DNA of 46,803 nt from an uncultured Gluconobacter sp. Its GTDB lineage: Bacteria; Pseudomonadota; Alphaproteobacteria; Acetobacterales; Acetobacteraceae. The DNA lies in contig CALFLO010000012.1 of NCBI GenBank assembly GCA_937880175.1, forward strand, positions 1 to 46,803, written 5' to 3'. Of this stretch, positions 8,450-16,767 are shown piece by piece. Both the position numbers and the translations under genes were made by a program. The first letter of the stretch is position 1. Every line of letters starts with the position of its first letter. Below the pieces are notes generated by a model that saw only the letters and a list, made by a program, of their open reading frames with translations, made no database searches and had not been told where the DNA came from.

Positions 8450-8770
8450 ACGGATACATGCGTCCTCACAGCGTTGTCACTTAGGCTCGCAATACTCTTC
8501 GGCTGCCCCTGGGGAGAGGCGAAGAACCTAATGCCTCTTTCCTGCAGTTGCAGCCAGCTTCCAGATACTTCGGTCGAGACGAACAAAGACTACGGAATAA
8601 AAAGCCCCGCTTCATTCCGCACGCGCTCTTTGGTTTCTACCCATACCAACAGAGCATTTAACGTCAGCGATCAAGCGATCAGAAAGCTCCCTGCCAAGCT
8701 ACGCCTTCAGGCTAAGAAATTTATCAGCTTTAAGCGAAATCGTGGAGGGTTATTACGAAAGCGGCCTTCC
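8450..8770. other. Intergenic stretch with no recognised gene
   Basis: About 320 bp between two converging genes (SDR on plus, LysR on minus). Short open frames exist on both strands but none has a recognisable protein pattern or ribosome-binding sequence. I see no convincing terminator hairpin with a T-tract. Confidence 0.5.
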
Positions 8771-9694
8771 TCAGCAGGCGATGACTTCGCGGCAAACTGT
8801 CTGCACTGTGTCGCGAAGCCAGCGATGGGCGGGATCGGCGTCCAGTCTGGGATGCCACATGGCGGAAATGGCGATTTCAGGTGTTTTCACGGGAAGGCGG
8901 AACAGTCTCAGGCGGGATATTGCTGCGGGATCATCGGAGAGGTTTGCGAGACATGATCGCGGGACATGCGTCACCAGATCCGATTTCCGCACGATCTCGA
9001 GCGCGTCCGGAAAGCCCGGCACGACGACCGAGACGGTGCGCTGGTATCCCAGTTGTTCCAGGGCATCATCAACCGGCCCCCTGAATGCCCCGCGTCGTGA
9101 AGTCGCGACATGGCGGCATGCGGCATAGCGCGCGATACTGATATCCTCGTCCAGAAAAAGGGCGTGGCCGACGCGCGCCACGCCAACGAACATATCCCGG
9201 AACAGGAGGCGGCTTCGGATCTCGGGCGCAGACGTGCCCCGGACACCGATCTCCAGATCAATCCGTCCCTCTCGCAATGGCAACGCGTCCTTGTCAGACT
9301 TGGGCGCGAACCGCAGGCGAACCCGTGGTGCTTCTTTCATGATGGCTGTCACCAGCGGCGCTGCAACAATATTCAGAAAGCCTTCATTGGCGCGAAGGAC
9401 GAATGTCCTATCCAGCGCTTTCAGATCCAGTTCCCCATGCCGAGGACATAGGACGTCCTGCACGTCACGGGTCAGGACATGAACGCGCTCACGGATATCT
9501 ACTGCATATGGCGTGGGCACGAGATGCCGCCCCGCTCGCACCAGTAACGGATCGCCGGTGGTCGAGCGTAGCCGCTTCAGAGTCCGACTCATGGCGGACG
9601 GGCTAAGCCCAAGCCGGCGGGCTGCGCCAGTAACGCTGGCTTCGTCAAGAAGCACATCCAGCGCCGTCAGAAGATTGAGATCCAAGTTTTCCAT
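8771..9694 (-). CDS. LysR family transcriptional regulator
   Basis: A 307-aa LysR-type regulator. The N-terminal winged helix (LDLNLLTALDVLLDEASVTGAARRLGLSPSAMSRTLKRLR, residues 4-42) is followed by a periplasmic-binding-protein-like effector domain. The NodD/NahR-like spacing and phrases such as 'RVRLRFAPKSDKDALPLREGRIDLEIGV' place it in the NodD/PcaQ-like branch. It is transcribed divergently from the amidohydrolase/decarboxylase gene, with a 160-nt shared region, and is the likely activator of that gene. The effector may be the substrate of that enzyme, possibly aromatic; this is inferred from the arrangement. Confidence 0.92.
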   Translation of the reverse strand: MENLDLNLLTALDVLLDEASVTGAARRLGLSPSAMSRTLKRLRSTTGDPLLVRAGRHLVPTPYAVDIRERVHVLTRDVQDVLCPRHGELDLKALDRTFVLRANEGFLNIVAAPLVTAIMKEAPRVRLRFAPKSDKDALPLREGRIDLEIGVRGTSAPEIRSRLLFRDMFVGVARVGHALFLDEDISIARYAACRHVATSRRGAFRGPVDDALEQLGYQRTVSVVVPGFPDALEIVRKSDLVTHVPRSCLANLSDDPAAISRLRLFRLPVKTPEIAISAMWHPRLDADPAHRWLRDTVQTVCREVIAC

Positions 9695-9854
9695 GCACTG
9701 AGCCTATCGACAATGATCGGCAACAGATAGCGCCGCATGCAATGACACTTTGATCCCCGTGCGTCTGGCGCCTGCTCTGGTTCCGTACCTATTTTCGATG
9801 ACGTGAAAACAGGCATGTCCGTCGGGACGGCAGCCTGTGGAAAGGAACCATTCC

Positions 9855-10844
9855 ATGAAGTTGATCGGTATCGAAGAACATTTCCTGACCAACGAAGTGA
9901 AGGACGCCTGGTCTGCCATCGGTCTTGAAGCCGCTGATCCAAGCGTTGCGTTCCATGGGGGACCGCTTGAGAAGCGGCTAGCTGATCTCGCCGAAGAACG
10001 ACTGTCCCTCATGGACGAAACAGGGCTGGACGTTCAGGTGCTTTCGCTCACTACACCGTCACTGCACGATCTTGGACCCAACAGCGTCGATCTGGCACGC
10101 CGTGCCAATGATGCCGTGGCAGAAGCGGTCGCACGTCATCCAGATCGCTTTCAGGGGCTGGCGACGCTGCCCGTGACGATGCCCGACGAAGCCGCCCTGG
10201 AACTCGAACGCTGCGTCAGGACGCTCGGCTTCAAGGGAACGATGCTGTGCGGGCGTGTAGGCCATCGCAACCTGGACCACGCTGATCTGCTCCCGATCTT
10301 CCAGAGTGCGGCTGCATTGAAGGCGCCTGTCCTGCTTCATCCCAGAGCACCAGAACAGGCCGTACGAGACGCCTACTACTCCGGCTTCAGTCCGCAGGTG
10401 GACGCTGCGTTTTCCTGTTTTGGTCTTGGCTGGCATTATGACGCCGGCATCCAGTTCCTGCGCCTCGTGCTGGCCGGCCATTTCGACCGCTTTCCTGACC
10501 TGCAGGTTATTCTGGGCCATTGGGGCGAACTGATCCTGTTCTATGCCGAGCGTATTGCGAACATGGATCGTGTGTCCGGACTAAATCATTCCATGGCGAC
10601 ATATTTTCAGCGCAACCTGTATGTGACGGCGAGCGGCATGTTCCTGCCGCATTATCTGGAACAGGCAGCACGGATCGTGGGCTATGACCGGCTGCTGTTC
10701 GCCACCGACTATCCCTATCAATACCGCCCTGGCGGCGATGCGCGACGCTTTCTCGAAAACTGCGGTCTGGATGAGGCCGACAGGCAGGCCTTCTCGCATG
10801 GAAACTGGGAACGACTGACAGAAAATCTGCCCCACGCGCTCTAA
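9855..10844 (+). CDS. Amidohydrolase-2 family protein (ACMSD / hydroxybenzoate-decarboxylase-like)
   Basis: A 329-aa metal-dependent TIM-barrel enzyme of the amidohydrolase-2 family, which includes gamma-resorcylate and 2,3-dihydroxybenzoate decarboxylases. Metal-site residues fit that family: E7 and H9 in IGIEEHF, a histidine in LLHPRAP, the histidine in ILGHWGE, and the aspartate in FATDYPYQY near the C-terminus. The start ATG follows a GGAAAGGAA ribosome-binding sequence; a GTG 18 nt upstream would put that sequence inside the gene. It is divergent from a LysR regulator and followed at once by a stem-loop. It probably decarboxylates or hydrolyses an aromatic acid, but the exact substrate is not readable from the sequence. 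Confidence 0.88.
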   Translation: MKLIGIEEHFLTNEVKDAWSAIGLEAADPSVAFHGGPLEKRLADLAEERLSLMDETGLDVQVLSLTTPSLHDLGPNSVDLARRANDAVAEAVARHPDRFQGLATLPVTMPDEAALELERCVRTLGFKGTMLCGRVGHRNLDHADLLPIFQSAAALKAPVLLHPRAPEQAVRDAYYSGFSPQVDAAFSCFGLGWHYDAGIQFLRLVLAGHFDRFPDLQVILGHWGELILFYAERIANMDRVSGLNHSMATYFQRNLYVTASGMFLPHYLEQAARIVGYDRLLFATDYPYQYRPGGDARRFLENCGLDEADRQAFSHGNWERLTENLPHAL

Positions 10845-10864
10845 ATGGCCGAAATGTCGGCCAT
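10845..10864 (+). terminator. Stem-loop directly after the amidohydrolase stop
   Basis: A perfect 8-bp stem (ATGGCCGA / TCGGCCAT) with a 4-nt AATG loop starts at the first base after the TAA stop. There is no T-run after it, so it may stabilise the mRNA 3' end or serve as a weak bidirectional terminator between converging genes rather than a classical intrinsic terminator. Confidence 0.5.
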
Positions 10865-10939
10865 GGTGACAGTCGCCTCGGAACTGACATTTTGCAAGAC
10901 GATCCGTGTCCCGCCAGCCGCCAGCACTCCCCAAAAGCA

Positions 10940-11794
10940 TTAGCCGTCCGTCGAGCCGGTCACTTCCTCCCAATCCGCAATTTCTTTTTCCAGGCGAAAG
11001 AGACGTTCACGAACCAGTCGGAGAGCATCGCTGCCCAGGAGGAGTTGCGGCGGCGGCGTGTCCGACACAACAAGCTGAAGCACTGCAGCAGCAAGTTTTG
11101 CTGGATCGCCTGATTGTTTGCCGTCCTTCGCATGTCGAGCAGCCCGGATCGGATCAAACAGAGCGTCGTAGTCCTTGATCGCTCGCTCAGTCCTGACCAT
11201 TGAACGCCCGGCCCAGTCGGTGCGGAATGATCCAGGGCAAAGCGCCGTGACGTAAACGCCGAAAGGCGCCATTTCCGCGCGCATGACATCCGAAATGCCC
11301 TGCAAAGCAAATTTGCTACCACAGTAATACGCCAGGCCCGGCATCGTGATCAGACCGCCCATTGATGTCACGTTCACAACAAACCCGCGACGGCGTTCGC
11401 GAAAATGCGGCAGGAAGGCTTTGGCGACAGCAACAGCTCCGAAGACATTGACGTCGAACTGGCGGCGCATTTCTTCAAGAGGAGATTCCTCCAGAACCCC
11501 TTCATGTCCATAGCCGGCATTGTTGATGAGTACGTCGACAGGGCCGTAATCTTGTTCTGCCTGTGCGACGATGGCGAGGATACGGTCGAACTCGGTGACG
11601 TCACACAGGACCGCGCAAACACCCGGCAGCTGCTCCAGTAAGGACGCTCTTGCGGTTTGCGACCGGACCGTACCAATCACCCGATGACCTGCGTCAAGGG
11701 CGGCTTGGGCGATGGCCAACCCAAATCCCGAGTTTGCGCCCGTGATAAAGAAGGTTTTTTGTGGCATGGCTATGCTCGACTGATTTTCGTTCAT
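10940..11794 (-). CDS. SDR family oxidoreductase
   Basis: A 284-aa short-chain dehydrogenase/reductase. The cofactor motif is TGANSGFG, the NNAG motif occurs in 'VLINNAGYGHEG', and the active site has YxxxK in 'YYCGSKFAL' with the serine in 'NVTSMGG'. 'CPGSFRTDWAG' after the active site is typical of the oxidoreductase subgroup common in proteobacteria. The C-terminus has a short helical tail (LVRERLFRLEKEIADWEE). The first ATG (11794) has an AAGGA directly against it, poorly spaced, so an ATG nine codons in is the alternative. It is divergent from the AraC regulator with a gap of about 68 nt and is the obvious target of that regulator. Confidence 0.9.
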   Translation of the reverse strand: MNENQSSIAMPQKTFFITGANSGFGLAIAQAALDAGHRVIGTVRSQTARASLLEQLPGVCAVLCDVTEFDRILAIVAQAEQDYGPVDVLINNAGYGHEGVLEESPLEEMRRQFDVNVFGAVAVAKAFLPHFRERRRGFVVNVTSMGGLITMPGLAYYCGSKFALQGISDVMRAEMAPFGVYVTALCPGSFRTDWAGRSMVRTERAIKDYDALFDPIRAARHAKDGKQSGDPAKLAAAVLQLVVSDTPPPQLLLGSDALRLVRERLFRLEKEIADWEEVTGSTDG

Positions 11795-11862
11795 TCCTTG
11801 ACCAATAATAGCGTGTTACCCTGCCATCTACTGCGATTTCTCTAACATTATTGCCTAATCCT

Positions 11863-12843
11863 ATGAATTATCAATCAGATACCCCGTCGCTCCTCGCATT
11901 GGCCGCAGAACTCGCACCGCGACCTGGCTACAACGGTACGTCTTTGCCAAGTGTCCGTATCCTGCGTTCCGAAACCACTCTTGAAGATGTGCCAGTTCTT
12001 TATCGGCCTGGGGCAGTTTTCGTCCTGCAGGGGTTCAAGCAGGGTTTCCTCAATGGCGAGATCTACCGATATGATGCCGAGCATTATCTTGCCGTTTCGG
12101 TCCCTGTGCCTTTCCGCATGGCTTCGCAGGCTAGCCCTTCTCATCCTCTGCTCGCCATTTACTTCGATTTCGACCTGAATCTTGCTGCTGAAATAGCGAC
12201 CACACTGAAGGGACAAGCCGGTCATGACGAAAGAATACAGGTGCGAAGTCTGATTTCAAGTCGTATGGAGCCCACCATTACGGATGTACTTCAACGCCTG
12301 CTTCAGGCTCTCCATCATCCCCAGGACCTCACTATTCTCGGCCCGGGGCTATTGCGTGAATTGCATTATCGCATCCTGGTCGGGCCTCAGGGCGCATCGC
12401 TGATGGCAGCCTTGCGTCGCAATGGCACGACAGACAGGATCGTGCAGAGTCTGACGCTGATCCGCGAACGCTACAAAGAAGGGCTATCGGTTTCGGAACT
12501 CGCTGTAACAGCCGGCATGAGTGTTCCGTCATATCACGTCGGCTTTAAGCGCCTCACCGGGAACACCCCGATTCAATATCTCAAGGCGCTGCGGCTGCAC
12601 GAAGCCCGGCTGATGATCGCACGGCGTAAGGAATCGATTGCTGCTATTGCTCTTGAAGTCGGCTATGCCAGTCCTGCCCAGTTCAGCCGGGACTTTAAGC
12701 GCCATTTCCGTCGCGGTCCCAGCGAAGAGGCTAAGTGGATGCGACAACATTTGGGAGAACCGACCTACACTCGAAACGAGGACCTCGCGCCTGAGGTCAC
12801 CGACTCCCGAAGCGGGCGCGGGCAGTCTCAGTCACCGGCGTGA
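11863..12843 (+). CDS. AraC family transcriptional regulator
   Basis: About 326 aa. The N-terminal half is the AraC-N ligand domain seen in regulators next to SDR genes (VLYRPGAVFVLQGFKQGFLNGEIYRYDAEHYLAVSVPVPF). The C-terminal third holds the two helix-turn-helix units of an AraC DNA-binding domain ('LSVSELAVTAGMSVPSYHVGFKRLTG' and 'SIAAIALEVGYASPAQFSRDFKRHF'). An ATG at 11863 is taken as start; a TTG 12 nt upstream is in frame, and neither has a clear ribosome-binding site. It is divergent from the SDR gene. Its last 47 nt overlap the end of the converging VOC gene, an unusually tight tail-to-tail arrangement. Confidence 0.92.
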   Translation: MNYQSDTPSLLALAAELAPRPGYNGTSLPSVRILRSETTLEDVPVLYRPGAVFVLQGFKQGFLNGEIYRYDAEHYLAVSVPVPFRMASQASPSHPLLAIYFDFDLNLAAEIATTLKGQAGHDERIQVRSLISSRMEPTITDVLQRLLQALHHPQDLTILGPGLLRELHYRILVGPQGASLMAALRRNGTTDRIVQSLTLIRERYKEGLSVSELAVTAGMSVPSYHVGFKRLTGNTPIQYLKALRLHEARLMIARRKESIAAIALEVGYASPAQFSRDFKRHFRRGPSEEAKWMRQHLGEPTYTRNEDLAPEVTDSRSGRGQSQSPA

Positions 12844-13195
12844 ACAGGCTGATGAGCGTGCCCTCGGGGTCGCGGAACTGGAACGTGCGGTTCCCCCAAG
12901 GCAGCAGTTTCGGCTCGATCACCACATCTACCCTGCCTTTCAGACGCATGAACTCAGAATCCACATCATCAACCCTGAATTCCAGGATAGCGGTGCGATT
13001 TACACCTGGTTCAGCACTCCCTTCCATGAACAGCGCTACCGCCTCGGCACTACCGATCGCAAGTGTCGCGCCAGGCGTTACGATTTCGGCAAACTGGGGG
13101 GCCAGCCACTCAGCAGACTGTCTGGTCACCAGTTCGTAAAAGGCCACCATCATGGTGATATCGGCGGCAATCAGACGAGTAGAGGCAAATTTCAT
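12797..13195 (-). CDS. VOC family (glyoxalase-like) protein
   Basis: A 132-aa single-chain vicinal-oxygen-chelate protein with two beta-alpha-beta-beta-beta modules. The first starts 'RLIAADITMMVAFYELVTRQ' and the second runs 'ILEFRVDDVDSEFMRLKG...WGNRTFQFRDPEGTLISLFTPV', the classic 'DPdGn.i.l' ending. Possible roles are dioxygenase-like, glyoxalase-like or resistance protein; the sequence does not decide. An AGGAAC ribosome-binding sequence precedes the ATG. It is divergent from the YafY-type regulator, with a perfect palindrome between them, so it is probably the regulated gene. Its 3' end overlaps the AraC gene on the other strand by 47 nt. Confidence 0.88.
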   Translation of the reverse strand: MKFASTRLIAADITMMVAFYELVTRQSAEWLAPQFAEIVTPGATLAIGSAEAVALFMEGSAEPGVNRTAILEFRVDDVDSEFMRLKGRVDVVIEPKLLPWGNRTFQFRDPEGTLISLFTPVTETARARFGSR

Positions 13196-13236
13196 GGGTC
13201 AGTTCCTGTTGAGGTTGTGCTCTCCACCTTTTGGCA

Positions 13237-13270
13237 CAATCATGCTGACAGCATTCTGTCAGCATGATTG
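13237..13270. promoter_or_regulatory. Perfect 15-bp palindrome, likely operator between VOC and YafY genes
   Basis: Arms 13237-13251 (CAATCATGCTGACAG) and 13256-13270 are exact inverted copies around a 4-nt centre. It lies 41 nt upstream of the VOC start and only 9 nt upstream of the regulator's TTG start. A bound regulator would block the regulator's own transcript and could also act on the VOC promoter. There is no T-run and no gene ends here, which argues against a terminator. Confidence 0.75.
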
Positions 13271-13279
13271 TAAAAGCCT

Positions 13280-14023
13280 TTGCGCAGTACTGATCGTCTT
13301 TTTCAGATTATCCAGATCCTGCGCCGCTCATCTCGCCCTGTCACGGCGCGGATGCTGGGCGACGAACTGGAAGTTTCGATCCGTACGGTCTACCGCGACA
13401 TCGCGCATCTGACGGGACAGCGCGTACCCATTTCAGGCGAAGCAGGTGTTGGCTACGTTCTGGGGGGCGAATATGACATGCCGCCGCTCGCACTGCTCCC
13501 GGTAGAGCTTGAGGCGATCGTACTAGGCGTGCAATGGGTAGCTGCTCATGGTGATAAAATGCTGGCACGTGCGGCATTGGACGTTCTCGCCAAGGTTGCA
13601 GCTGTCGTACCGGAGCTTTTACAGCCGCTCATCAACGCTCCGAGCACAGCCGCGAAGCAGCCTCTGGATGTATCACAAGAGGGGGCTGATACGGCGAATC
13701 TTCGAGCCGCAATCCGCACAGGGACGAAGTTGCGCCTGCATTATCGTGATCAACAGGGTGAGCTCACCGAGCGTACAGTCTGGCCGGTCGTTCTCGGTTA
13801 TTCGGACATCACGTGCATGTTGATCGCCTGGTGCGAGTTGCGACAGGGCTTCCGTCATTTCCGTACGGATCGGATACACGCGGTAGAAATTCTGGATGAG
13901 CAGATAGAAGAGCCTCGCTACCGACTTCTTCAACGCTGGAAAGCGCAACGCACATCGGACCTTGCAAAAATTACGAGTGAGGCCGGTGATCGCTTTCGCC
14001 ATCATGCCAGACGAAGGCGTTAA
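13280..14023 (+). CDS. YafY/WYL-domain transcriptional regulator
   Basis: A 247-aa regulator. Residues 1-60 are the HTH_11 winged helix (STDRLFQIIQILRRSSRPVTARMLGDELEVSIRTVYRDIAHL). Residues about 140-220 are the WYL ligand-sensing domain (LRLHYRDQQGELTERTVWPVVLGYSDITCMLIAWCELRQGFRHFRTDRI). The TTG start is supported because translation from it gives the standard family N-terminus (R.TDRLFQIIQILRR). It leaves only 9 nt between the operator palindrome and the start, so the transcript may be nearly leaderless. The tail after 'LLQRWKAQ' adds about 20 arginine-rich residues not typical of the family, suggesting read-through into foreign sequence after a deletion. Confidence 0.9.
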   Translation: MRSTDRLFQIIQILRRSSRPVTARMLGDELEVSIRTVYRDIAHLTGQRVPISGEAGVGYVLGGEYDMPPLALLPVELEAIVLGVQWVAAHGDKMLARAALDVLAKVAAVVPELLQPLINAPSTAAKQPLDVSQEGADTANLRAAIRTGTKLRLHYRDQQGELTERTVWPVVLGYSDITCMLIAWCELRQGFRHFRTDRIHAVEILDEQIEEPRYRLLQRWKAQRTSDLAKITSEAGDRFRHHARRRR

Positions 14024-14655
14024 GGCTGCCAAAGATGCTCGCGGCAAGTTCGTCGTGAAGAAGTAAGCACTCGGCTTCGACATCGTCGAGACCATCGACG
14101 GCGAGAGGCCGCCAGCTCCCCATTGGATCCTTAAGAAATCCCCCTTCTAGGTCTCCGTTACCGAACAGGGTCGGAATACCGTTGATATGCAGAACGGAGG
14201 TATCTGGCTCACGTGGCAGCAGGCCATTTCGATCAACCATGTAGATCCTAATTTATGCTCCGTGCTGGCGAAACTGCCATTACTCCCCACTATACTTTTC
14301 GTTTTAGGATGGCGAAGAGGCATGGCGGTCGCATTGGTGGGCAAATGTGTCTTGCCAAATTCCTCTCGCGAAAGCGGATCGTGAATGGCGGACAGAGAGG
14401 AGTTAGCTCTCGATGAGGTCGAATGTCGGCATAGGGCCGGATCCTCAGGCGTCGCCGGAACTGTTGCACCAGAAGCCATGTCCGTGATCGGGATGGCGGC
14501 GAAAGCGTCGGATGTCTGATATGAGGCGTATTCCGTCTGTAGACAACGCTCCCAACTGGCAGATCGTCTAACGTGCTATGGTCGATAGCCCGTAGCCCCA
14601 TAAACCGGCCGGAAAACCGAACCAGAAAAATCCGGTTTCGTGCTAAAGATGAGGT
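14024..14655. other. 632-bp stretch without an intact gene; possible gene remnant
   Basis: No complete gene is recognised. One plus-strand frame overlapping the end of the YafY gene reads '...GVKAAKDARGKFVVKK' and then stops at about 14067. It looks like the last residues of a lost protein, consistent with a deletion joining the two. The rest shows short open frames without ribosome-binding sequences or familiar motifs. The final part must contain the promoter of the following LysR gene. Confidence 0.4.
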
Positions 14656-15555
14656 ATGTCCGACCGCTATTATTCTGACCTTCGTGCACTGCGCTGTATT
14701 ATCGATCGAGGCAGTTTCGTTGCTGCTGCCAGAGAGCTTGGCGTATCGCGTTCGGCGTTGAGTGCGACAATCCGCCGACTGGAAGACTATGTTGGCGTTC
14801 AGCTTCTGAACCGGACAACCCGCAGTGTCAGCCCCACGCCCGCAGGGGAGCGTCTGGCGGCGCGGTTCGGTGTGGCGTTCGAAGAAATCGCTGCCGCTTT
14901 AAGCGAAGCCGGTGCGATGGGCGGCGAAATTGCTGGTCCGGTGCGGGTTCACGCGCAACGGCTTGGGTACGAGCTCTTTCTAAAGCAGCTCCTGCCTGAC
15001 TTTGTCCGACGTTTCCCCCGCATCAGCGTCGAGGTGCAGATCGATGATGCCGGAGTAGACATCGTACAGGAACGGTTCGACGTCGGGATACGGCTTGGAG
15101 AGATGCTGGATCAGGATGCTATTGCGTTCCCGCTTCAGCCCGGTTTGCGGCAGATCGCTGTTGCCGCTCCGTCCTATCTCGAACGGCACGGGGCACCACT
15201 CCACCCGCGGGAGCTCCGCGATCATCTCTGTCTCGGTTTTCGCTGGCCGGGGCATGCTGCCCTGTACAACTGGGAATTCTGCGAAAATGGCGTCTGGCTC
15301 TCCGTGGCCGTATCCGGTCCACTCACCTTCAACGATCAGCGGGCAGCACTGGATGCCGCCGTTGCTGGTGCGGGCATCGCATTATGGGTTGAGAGCGAGG
15401 TCCAGCCGCTTATCGAAGCCGGCCATCTTGTTCCCCTGCTGACAGAGTATTCCGCCGCTTTTCCAGGCTTTGCGCTGTACTATCCTCCGCATCGTCATCG
15501 CTCGACTGCTGTGAAGACTTTCATTGCCGCCGTGCGCGGTGCAAAGCAGCCGTGA
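14656..15555 (+). CDS. LysR family transcriptional regulator
   Basis: A 299-aa LysR-type regulator. The helix-turn-helix occupies residues 6-45 (LRALRCIIDRGSFVAAARELGVSRSALSATIRRLE), followed by an effector domain of the CrgA/DsdC-like branch ('GPVRVHAQRLGYELFLKQLLPDF', 'ERFDVGIRLGEMLDQDAIAFPL'). The ATG has a GATGAGG sequence close upstream. It lies on the same strand as, and 102 nt upstream of, an SDR gene. LysR regulators are more often divergent from their targets, so co-directional transcription here is slightly unusual. Confidence 0.92.
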   Translation: MSDRYYSDLRALRCIIDRGSFVAAARELGVSRSALSATIRRLEDYVGVQLLNRTTRSVSPTPAGERLAARFGVAFEEIAAALSEAGAMGGEIAGPVRVHAQRLGYELFLKQLLPDFVRRFPRISVEVQIDDAGVDIVQERFDVGIRLGEMLDQDAIAFPLQPGLRQIAVAAPSYLERHGAPLHPRELRDHLCLGFRWPGHAALYNWEFCENGVWLSVAVSGPLTFNDQRAALDAAVAGAGIALWVESEVQPLIEAGHLVPLLTEYSAAFPGFALYYPPHRHRSTAVKTFIAAVRGAKQP

Positions 15556-15657
15556 CAGATTATACTTGGCCAGCCGTATAACCCATCCCGAATATCCGGT
15601 ATTAAACTTATGATCCGGCCACTCCAGATGATGTCCTCGACATCACAGGAGGTTTGT

Positions 15658-16419
15658 ATGGATCCGGAAAATACAGCAGCAAATTTTGCAGGCAAAGTCG
15701 CGATTGTCACCGGCGCTGCAAGCGGGATCGGTCGCGCAGCTGTGGAGTTGCTTCATGTGCGTGGTGCATCGGTGATCGCGGAGGACTGCGATCCCGGTGT
15801 CAACGCCCTTGTCCGGCCTGGCATCGTCCCACTTGTCGGGGACGTGACAGAAGAAGGCGCTGCCCGACTGGCCGTAGCAACGGCCGTCGAGCAGTTCGGT
15901 CAGCTGGATATTCTTGTGAACAATGCGGGCATCATCATTAATAAGCTGGTGGTGGACATGACTCTTGAAGACTGGGACCGCATCTTTGCCGTCAATATCC
16001 GGGGCGTGTTTCTGCATTCGCGCGAGGCGATGCGTGCGATGATCCCGAATGGTAGCGGCGCTATCGTCAATGTCGGGTCCTATGCCTGCTTCCAGACCTT
16101 TCCATCGATTGCAGCCTATGCCGCGTCGAAAGGGGCCCTTGCCCAGTTCACCCGGACACTGGCCGTGGAAGCAATCGCTCATGGGATCCGGGTGAATGCA
16201 GTGGGCTCGGGAGATACCGTGACCAATATTCTCAACCATATTCATGCGGACGGCCCGTTGGCTCTTGCGGATTATGGCAAACACGCTCCCATAGGACGCG
16301 CGGCTCAGCCACAGGAGATCGCCAAAGTCATCGCCTTTCTCGCATCTGACGAGGCCAGCTTCATGGTCGGATCGATCACAATGGCAGATGGTGGGAAAAG
16401 CGTAATCCTTCCCTCTTGA
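15658..16419 (+). CDS. Classical SDR family oxidoreductase
   Basis: A 253-aa classical short-chain dehydrogenase, the usual length for 3-oxoacyl-ACP-reductase-like or alcohol dehydrogenases. TGAASGIG is at residues 18-25, NNAG at 88-91, the catalytic serine is S141 (NVGSYA), and the catalytic tyrosine and lysine are Y154 and K158 (YAASK). The C-terminus has the expected 'P.EIA..IAFLASDEASFMVGS....DGG'. An excellent AGGAGG ribosome-binding sequence 6 nt upstream fixes the ATG start. A phrase 'AVGSGDTVTNI' stands where most relatives have 'NAVaPG.v.T', so the proline is missing. The substrate is unknown. Confidence 0.92.
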   Translation: MDPENTAANFAGKVAIVTGAASGIGRAAVELLHVRGASVIAEDCDPGVNALVRPGIVPLVGDVTEEGAARLAVATAVEQFGQLDILVNNAGIIINKLVVDMTLEDWDRIFAVNIRGVFLHSREAMRAMIPNGSGAIVNVGSYACFQTFPSIAAYAASKGALAQFTRTLAVEAIAHGIRVNAVGSGDTVTNILNHIHADGPLALADYGKHAPIGRAAQPQEIAKVIAFLASDEASFMVGSITMADGGKSVILPS

Positions 16420-16767
16420 GCAGATCATTTCCGCTTTCTCCCTACTCGTCATGGCAACGTCTGCTTTGCGGAACGAGCTACGACCGAGCGGATGACCGGT
16501 ATGAGGGCGACTACAGCCTGTCTGCTCTGTTGTTGATGAGCCGACAGGCTGTCTGGTAGCGGGGAACAGAAGGTCAGCTGATGGAGAGAGAGAACTAGAA
16601 AGCTGACATTTGCACCAGCTGCAACCCACAGCAGACGGTCGGACATGACGTAGTGTTTCTTCCACGACTGAGGCGAAGGACGGAGAGCAATCGTTTCTGG
16701 CGGCAGGGATGAATGGACAGAACTTGTCTGTCAGCCGTTATTCGTCTGTTGGTTTCACAAAACGCAT
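16420..16767. other. Intergenic stretch carrying a degenerate hairpin element (copy A)
   Basis: No gene is supported. At 16503-16551, best read on the minus strand, there is an inverted repeat GCCTGTCGGCTC / GAGCAGACAGGC (11 of 12 pairs), followed by CTGTAGTCGCCCTCA. Related sequence recurs at about 21568, 22992 and 24114. The stretch marks the left edge of the accessory block. Confidence 0.5.

Noticed and set aside
8474..8956. 160-codon open frame between the SDR and LysR genes
   Set aside because: Cysteine- and serine-rich translation without family features; its end overlaps the LysR gene antisense.
15643..16665. 340-codon open frame on the minus strand
   Set aside because: Antisense to the SDR gene with a clear AGGAGG site and catalytic motifs; histidine- and cysteine-rich translation shows no protein family pattern.
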